Source of the DNA: an uncultured Clostridia bacterium
GTDB taxonomy: Bacteria; Bacillota; Clostridia; Christensenellales; CAG-314
Direction: 5' to 3'
DNA: 11,759 nucleotides
NCBI GenBank assembly: GCA_937875645.1
Contig: CALLXO010000083.1
Coordinates: 1 to 11,759, forward strand
Position numbers and translations under genes: made by a program. This document shows, piece by piece, positions 10,221 to 11,759 of the stretch (positions within the stretch are counted from its first letter, which is position 1; every line of letters starts with the position of its first letter). The notes under the pieces were generated by a model. It had not been told where the DNA came from. It did not search any database and saw only the letters and a list, made by a program, of their open reading frames with translations.

Positions 10221-10248
10221 ATTATAGCACAAAATCAAGTTTTGTCTA
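10221..10248 (-). promoter_or_regulatory. Extended -10 promoter of the micro-lipoprotein gene
   Basis: On the minus strand TAGACA (10248-10243), 16 nt, perfect TATAAT (10226-10221) preceded by TGC, which gives an extended -10. The leader is about 59 nt and contains a TA-repeat run. It faces away from the rqcP promoter, whose -35 box is 26 bp further on. Confidence 0.7.
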
Positions 10249-10266
10249 TAGCTAAAACGGTTACGC

Positions 10267-10344
10267 TAAACTTATTGCATTTTTTTATTATAAAAAGTAT
10301 AATAAAATCAATAAAAAAGTGTGGTGAGTTATGAGACTTGATAA
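10267..10344 (+). repeat. Direct repeat copy 2 (genuine rqcP promoter and 5' end)
   Basis: These 78 bp match 8923-8998 at about 89% of aligned positions. This copy leads into the full-length rqcP gene, so it is presumably the original. Copies 1 and 2 are in the same orientation. The 1268 bp between them hold the two small minus-strand lipoprotein genes and nothing else that I can recognise. Confidence 0.9.
10275..10303 (+). promoter_or_regulatory. Promoter of rqcP-ispDF
   Basis: TTGCAT (10275-10280), 17 nt, perfect TATAAT (10298-10303). The -35 box is poor and the -10 box perfect. A start near 10310 leaves a leader of about 20 nt before the rqcP ATG. Confidence 0.65.
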
Positions 10345-10591
10345 ATTTTTAAAAGTATCACGCATTCTCAAACGGCGTACTATTGCCAACGAAGCGTGTC
10401 AAGGCGGCAAAGTTTCCGTAAACGGAAAACCTGCTAAACCGGGAGCACAAATAAAAGTAGGCGACAGGGTTAGCGTAGGTTTTGCATACGGAAAATTGGT
10501 TTTTGACGTATTAGACACTCGTGACAATGTCAAAAAAGAAGATGCGACAACTATGTACAAAATAATTGATAACGAGGCGAAAAATGATTGA
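10331..10591 (+). CDS. rqcP: S4-domain ribosome quality-control factor RqcP
   Basis: This 86-aa RNA-binding protein is formed almost wholly by an S4 domain. It starts MRLDKFLKVSRILKRRTIAN, continues with the GGKVSVNGKPAKPG turn and VGDRVSVGF strands, and ends with a KKEDATTMYKII tail. Length, opening and tail match Bacillus YabO (RqcP) closely. In Firmicutes RqcP works with RqcH on stalled 50S subunits, holding the nascent-chain tRNA while alanine tails are added. The ATG is preceded by GGTGAG, which pairs with the 5' side of the anti-Shine-Dalgarno sequence and so sits close to the start. ispDF overlaps its stop by 8 nt (ATGATTGA). The pairing with ispDF differs from the Bacillus mazG/yabN-yabO-yabP order. 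Confidence 0.93.
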   Translation: MRLDKFLKVSRILKRRTIANEACQGGKVSVNGKPAKPGAQIKVGDRVSVGFAYGKLVFDVLDTRDNVKKEDATTMYKIIDNEAKND

Positions 10592-11678
10592 CAATGCAAA
10601 AAATTGGGTAATTGTCCTTGCTGCGGGACAAGGCAATAGATTTGGCGCGGACAAAATGTTTATTGATTACTTAGGTGCGCCCCTAATACGCACAACGCTG
10701 TCTGTTGCAAAAGAAGTATGCAACAATATTATTCTTGTTATAAACGAAACTAAGCACGATAAATTCGCCAGCCTTTTTGGTGACGATGTTTTGTATGTTA
10801 ACGGCGGGCAAACACGCACGCAGTCTGTTACAAATGCTTTAAACGCTTTGCCAAATGACGCTCAACTTGTAGCAATACATGACGGCGCAAGACCCTTTGC
10901 AAGTAAAAACCTATTTATTAAGCTGTTTAAAGAAGCGGAGGAAAAAGGTAACGCAATCCCCACAGTCCCTTTAAGTGATACAGCATACGCTATTACCGAC
11001 AAAATTATCCCGCTGGACCGAAGCGCAATTACCTTAGTGCAAACTCCGCAGGTTTTCGACGCAAAACAAATTAAGGAAGCTTACGTTTTTCATGACAAAG
11101 CAACCACCGATGACAGTCAAATTTATTTAAATAGGTTTGGAAGCTTAAACTTTGTAGAAGGCGAGCGCACCAACCAAAAAATTACCTATCAGCAGGATTT
11201 AATTCAATATAAAACAGGGATAGGTTTTGACGCTCATAAGTTAGGCGAAAACCGCGATTTGATTTTATGCGGCGAAAAAATACCTTTTGCATCAGGCCTA
11301 ATAGGTCATAGCGACGCCGATGCACCTGTACACGCTTTAATGGACGCTCTTTTGTCCGCTTTAGGGCAAAAAGATATTGGCAATTTGTTTCCAGATACTG
11401 ATTCAACTTACAAAAACATAAGCAGTATTACACTGTTAAACAGAGTAATGGCGTTTTGCGAACAGTTGGGTTATTCCGTTGTAAACGTTAGCATCGTAAT
11501 AATGGCGCAGCAACCAAAACTTGCACCGTACATTGATAAAATGCGCAAAAATTTATGCGGTGCACTTAAAGTGCCGCTTAGTCAAGTAAACATAAGTGCA
11601 ACTACTACCGAGAATTTGGGGATAACTGCCGCAGGGATAGGTATAGCAAGCCAGGCCATTGTTTTGCTCAAAAAATAA
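10584..11678 (+). CDS. ispDF: Bifunctional IspD/IspF (MEP cytidylyltransferase and MECDP synthase)
   Basis: This 364-aa fusion carries two steps of the non-mevalonate isoprenoid pathway. IspD (about 7-205) couples CTP to methylerythritol phosphate. Visible motifs are LAAGQGNRFGADK (12-24), GGQTRTQSV, HDGARPF, the TPQVF motif and a late lysine in GERTNQKIT. IspF (about 211-364) cyclises the phosphorylated CDP product to MECDP. The zinc ligands D216, H218 (FDAH) and H250 (HSDADAPVHA) are present, as are FPDTD, PKL and ATTTE. The usual K in the vKATTTE strand is S here (NISATTTE), and the LGDIG loop reads GQKDIG. The two domains are joined almost without linker. The ATG at 10584 has GAGG 6 nt upstream. 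A TTG in frame at 10566 lacks such a site. It is translationally coupled to rqcP. The middle enzyme of the three, IspE, is not in this window. Confidence 0.95.
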   Translation: MIDNAKNWVIVLAAGQGNRFGADKMFIDYLGAPLIRTTLSVAKEVCNNIILVINETKHDKFASLFGDDVLYVNGGQTRTQSVTNALNALPNDAQLVAIHDGARPFASKNLFIKLFKEAEEKGNAIPTVPLSDTAYAITDKIIPLDRSAITLVQTPQVFDAKQIKEAYVFHDKATTDDSQIYLNRFGSLNFVEGERTNQKITYQQDLIQYKTGIGFDAHKLGENRDLILCGEKIPFASGLIGHSDADAPVHALMDALLSALGQKDIGNLFPDTDSTYKNISSITLLNRVMAFCEQLGYSVVNVSIVIMAQQPKLAPYIDKMRKNLCGALKVPLSQVNISATTTENLGITAAGIGIASQAIVLLKK

Positions 11679-11686
11679 CGAAACAT

Positions 11687-11715
11687 TTGCAAGGAATTAT
11701 AATCGGTTCTATAAT
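11687..11715 (+). promoter_or_regulatory. Promoter for a gene beyond the window end
   Basis: TTGCAA (11687-11692), 17 nt, perfect TATAAT (11710-11715), starting 9 nt after the ispDF stop. No hairpin terminator separates it from ispDF. Only about 40 nt of the possible transcript is visible, with no start codon or recognised RNA in it. Confidence 0.5.
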
Positions 11716-11759
11716 AAATGTTGTGGGATAGGTAAAAAAGGTAGAGCATTTAAGCACTC

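Noticed and set aside
10566..10583. TTG start for IspDF six codons upstream
   Set aside because: No ribosome binding site at the right distance, and GAGG is 6 nt before the ATG at 10584.
11730..11759. GGTAGAGC motif near the window end, resembling a tRNA D-arm
   Set aside because: No acceptor stem or pairing D-stem partner is present in the right place, and the sequence ends before any further tRNA element could be seen.

Overview
The window is AT-rich and looks like the chromosome of a low-GC Gram-positive, most likely an uncultured clostridial Bacillota member. The evidence is a Firmicutes-type RpoB rifampicin region, AGGAGG ribosome binding sites, TTGACA/TATAAT promoters, a Bacillus-type RqcP (YabO) and BspA-like LRR lipoproteins with Listeria-Bacteroides (Flg_new) repeats. 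All three standard stop codons are used, so the genetic code looks normal. Species-level placement is not possible from this sequence alone.

Layout. Positions 1-541 hold the N-terminal part of rpoC and 553-4371 hold complete rpoB, both on the minus strand. A marR-type regulator (4688-5152, minus) lies upstream of rpoB, and a hairpin and a separate rpoB promoter sit between them. Divergent from marR is a 1131-aa lipoprotein (5364-8759, plus) with three Flg_new repeats followed by a long BspA-like LRR array. It ends in a good intrinsic terminator. The stretch 8760-10330 holds two further minus-strand lipoprotein genes: a 252-aa BspA/Flg_new protein and a 52-aa micro-lipoprotein that falls below usual ORF cut-offs. 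The window closes with a plus-strand housekeeping pair, rqcP (ribosome rescue) and a fused ispDF (MEP isoprenoid pathway), which overlap by 8 nt. A new promoter follows near the window end.

How it fits together. Two housekeeping blocks (rpoBC and rqcP-ispDF) flank an accessory surface-lipoprotein region. The marR and large-lipoprotein promoters are back to back. Their -35 boxes form the arms of a perfect 9-bp inverted repeat, which suggests shared control by MarR (inference).

The most unusual structure is a ~76-bp imperfect direct repeat, about 89% identical, at 8923-8998 and 10267-10344. It carries the rqcP promoter, ribosome binding site, start codon and first codons. The upstream copy leads only into an 18-codon remnant and points into the 3' end of the convergent lipoprotein gene. 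The two copies bracket exactly the two small minus-strand lipoprotein genes, which looks like the scar of a duplication or insertion event and leaves a candidate antisense promoter behind.
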